A program made the position numbers and the translations under genes. Below are positions 6,161 to 8,011 of a stretch of 8,011 nt of DNA, piece after piece. Position 1 is the stretch's first letter; the number at the start of each line of letters is the position of its first letter. The DNA comes from Kocuria sp. (GTDB taxonomy: Bacteria; Actinomycetota; Actinomycetes; Actinomycetales; Micrococcaceae), in contig JAKDKI010000088.1 of the NCBI GenBank assembly GCA_030453435.1, positions 1 through 8,011 on the forward strand, in the 5' to 3' direction. The notes beneath the pieces were generated by a model, which was given only the letters and a program-made list of their open reading frames with translations, was not told where the DNA came from and searched no databases.

Positions 6161-7673
6161 CGTTCCTCCCGCATGGATTCGTGCACCTCTTCTGCGAGCT
6201 GTTCATCCTCCCCCGCCTTGCGTGGGGCCAGGGCGTCCACGGGAATGTCGATGCCGAACCGGGTGCCGGACGGTCCCCCGGATTCAACCCAGGCGCTGCC
6301 GTTGTGGGCGTCTGCCACAGCCCGCACCACGGCCAGTCCCAGGCCCATGCCGGACTCGTCCTCACTCTCGGAATTGGTGCGATACTCCTCGAACAGCCCC
6401 TCGGCCTGCTCCTGGTTGAGCGGAATACCGTGATTGGTGACCCACATGCTCAGAGTCTTGCCCTGATCGGTGAGGGTCGATCCCACGCGAATCGGGTCCT
6501 GCGGATCGGTGTGGTCCACCGCGTTGCGCACCACCTGGTGCATGGCATCCGCGATGCGCGCGGGATCCACCCAGGCCTCTCCATTAGCAGTGAATTCCAG
6601 GTTCCATTGCCGGTTGGGATTATTCTCGGCGGCGTCCGCGTAGACCTCAACGGTCAGCTGTTTCAGGCTGACGTGCTGCGGTTTCACGAAGTTCGGTTTG
6701 TCGCTCTGCGCCAGCAGGTCCAGATCCACCAGAGTGCGGCGCATCGACCGGATCTGGCGGTTGGCCTGCTTGGCCGCACGACGCCGCTCGGCCGGGTTCT
6801 CGTCCGTGCTCGCCAGGACTTCGATGGCCTGCGCCGTGCGTGAGAGTGGTCCCCGCAGGTGCTGTTGTGCTTCCAGCACGAAGTGCTGCTGCGAACCGTA
6901 GGCGCGTTCCACACGATCCAGCATGTTGTTCAGGGTGTGCGCCAACTGAGATAAGTCATCGCGGCCGTGCACGGGAATGCGCGTGGACAGGTCCTGCGCG
7001 GTAACGGAGTCCGCGACCTCACGCATGGTGCGGATGGGCTGCAGGATCCGGCCCGCCGCGAGCCAACCGATACCGGCCGTCAGCAAGAGCCCGGCCATGG
7101 CGATCCCCACGAGAACCACGACCTGCCGGTTCACGGCTTCGCGTGCCTCTTGCGTGAAGTGCACGACGATCAGGGTGCCCTGCTCATCACCATTCGGGGC
7201 ACCGGCGGACATCTTGCCCCAGCGCATTTCGCCGTGCTCACTGTCCGAGACGCCGGAATTCTCGCTGGACTGCACCAGTTCGTTCAGACGTGCACGGTCG
7301 AGGGCAAGCAACTCCCCCGGATCGTCACGGGCGTTGTCCGTGTACATGACCTGGTCACCCACCACGGCAATGATGGCTTCACCGGTGGCCGGGGTCTGCC
7401 GGACAGGTAGCGCTGCATGAACGGTTCCAAGGAGGTGAACGGTTCTGCGGTGGTGGGGTCGACACCTTCTTGGGCGAAGACCCGGAACTCGTCGAACTAC
7501 TGCGAGATCGCAGCATTGGCGGACTCCGAAACCTGACCCATGAGGAACGAGCGCATGGTGACCGTGACTGCCAGTAGAGCCAGCAGTGTGGTCAACACGA
7601 TCCAGCCCACGATGCGCCAACGGGCCGAGACCCGGGTCATTTCCATGGCGGAGTTCTGCGGTGTTTTAGTCAT
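6157..7673 (-). pseudogene. HAMP-type sensor histidine kinase, disrupted by an amber stop and a 1-base deletion
   Basis: This is a membrane-bound two-component sensor. From ATG 7671-7673 the frame reads to ISQ and then TAG at 7497-7499 (codon 59). Beyond the stop the same frame stays protein-like (FDEFRVFAQEGVDPTT through MQRYL) to about 7404, and the coding frame then changes. Restoring one C in the CC at 7401-7402 gives YLSRQTPATGEA and a 505-codon protein. Domains of the restored product are TM1 about 19-41, an extracytoplasmic sensor 42-183, TM2 184-207, HAMP 208-260, a HisKA-like dimerisation region 261-325 and a HATPase domain 360-480 with an intact GMGLGLAVV G2 box. Key residues are degenerate. 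The H-box reads EAQQHLRGPL, with Gln271 at the usual His position. The N-box has only its second Asn (QVVRNAVDHT). The G1 box is VTNHGIP instead of DxGxG. The start overlaps the upstream stop by 8 bases and the end overlaps the permease start by 4. No response regulator is in view. Confidence 0.85.
6163..6170 (-). promoter_or_regulatory. Shine-Dalgarno sequence of the permease inside the kinase gene
   Basis: The - strand reads GGGAGGAA followed by CG and the ATG. It lies in the last codons of the histidine kinase and gives the permease its own strong ribosome entry, which may let the permease be translated even when the kinase is not. Confidence 0.75.
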
Positions 7674-8011
7674 CGAGATCCCCATCCCACTCGTCATCCA
7701 TGTCGTCATCGCCAGGGACTTGCACCGGGTGCGGGTTCTGGTAGACCTGCTGCGGAATTTCGCCCACGTTGGGCACGGAGACACCCGGGCTTACGGGCGC
7801 CTCGGTGGCCGGTGCAGGCGAGGGAACGTCGGATTCCTCGGCTTGATCCGGCGCCACTGACGCCGCGTCGCGGGGCTCAGCAGAACCTGACGGCGTGGCT
7901 GACGGGGATGCTGCGGACTCAGACGGTTCTCCGGAACCGCTCAATTGCACTTCGATGGTTTCCTGCGGTAACCGCGGAGGTTCCGCAGTGGATGCGAGCG
8001 ACTGACTCGCG
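7666..8011 (-). CDS. C-terminal part of an unidentified protein with a Pro/Ala/Ser-rich and Asp-rich tail
   Basis: The frame is open from the right edge of the window to TAA at 7666-7668, giving 114 residues and no usable start; the GTG at 7948-7950 is probably internal. I do not recognise the protein. Visible residues start with ASQSLASTAEPPRLPQETIE, followed by a low-complexity stretch of about 75 residues rich in Ser, Pro, Ala and Glu. A short ordered-looking piece (VPNVGEIPQQVYQNPHPV) comes next, and the end is strongly acidic (GDDDMDDEWDGDLDD). Such a composition fits a flexible linker or tail, possibly extracytoplasmic. Its last codons overlap the start of the histidine kinase gene by 8 bases (ATGACTAA), so it is co-translated with the sensor and may belong to the same signalling unit. 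It could equally be an elongated tail of a response regulator or a lipoprotein. Confidence 0.72.
   Translation of the reverse strand, partial: ASQSLASTAEPPRLPQETIEVQLSGSGEPSESAASPSATPSGSAEPRDAASVAPDQAEESDVPSPAPATEAPVSPGVSVPNVGEIPQQVYQNPHPVQVPGDDDMDDEWDGDLDD

Noticed and set aside
7418..7445. Direct repeat TGAACGGTTC (7418-7427 and 7436-7445) near the kinase lesions
   Set aside because: It encodes a repeated EPF in the sensor domain and does not span either lesion, so it does not explain the deletion.
7411..7620. Alternative N-terminus of the kinase frame starting at 7620
   Set aside because: The His/Arg-rich residues before QTPATGEA are a shadow of the real TM1 and sensor frame. The natural start at 7673 gives a normal first membrane helix and overlaps the preceding stop.

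Overview
The window comes from a high-GC Gram-positive bacterium, most likely an actinobacterium of the Micrococcales or a close relative. This rests on the GC-rich third codon positions, the Pro/Ala/Ser-rich protein tails, the T-tract-poor hairpins between genes and the character of the proteins. The genus cannot be named from the sequence alone. Coding density is high, and no intergenic gap exceeds about 165 bases.

Left part (1-3279). A GMC-family FAD oxidoreductase that resembles choline dehydrogenases enters from the left edge on the + strand. It converges on an Old Yellow Enzyme-type ene-reductase on the - strand. Between their stop codons lies a 113-base, gap-free imperfect palindrome (1577-1689) whose 21-bp inner arms are perfect. 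It probably ends both transcripts, but it is much larger than a normal terminator. A short, divergent, two-helix membrane protein follows on the + strand from 2965.

Right part (3330-8011). Four - strand genes run as one tightly packed unit, transcribed from right to left. They are the C-terminal part of a protein with a Pro/Ser/Ala-rich and then Asp-rich tail, a HAMP-type sensor histidine kinase, a SLC13/DASS-family anion permease, and a glycerate kinase. The first two genes overlap by 8 bases and the kinase and permease by 4 bases; the permease and glycerate kinase are 35 bases apart. The arrangement suggests uptake and phosphorylation of glycerate or a related small organic acid under a sensor's control. 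The substrate is inferred from gene order only.

The most notable feature is that the sensor kinase is broken as given. Codon 59 is an amber stop (7497-7499), and a 1-base deletion near 7401-7402 shifts the frame. Restoring one C rejoins the protein perfectly to 505 codons. Independently of these lesions, the H-box has Gln where the phospho-accepting His is expected, and other ATP-binding motifs are degenerate. The kinase may be decaying, may be a signalling-dead relic kept for translational coupling to the permease, or may carry sequence errors. I saw no rRNA, tRNA, CRISPR array or insertion sequence.
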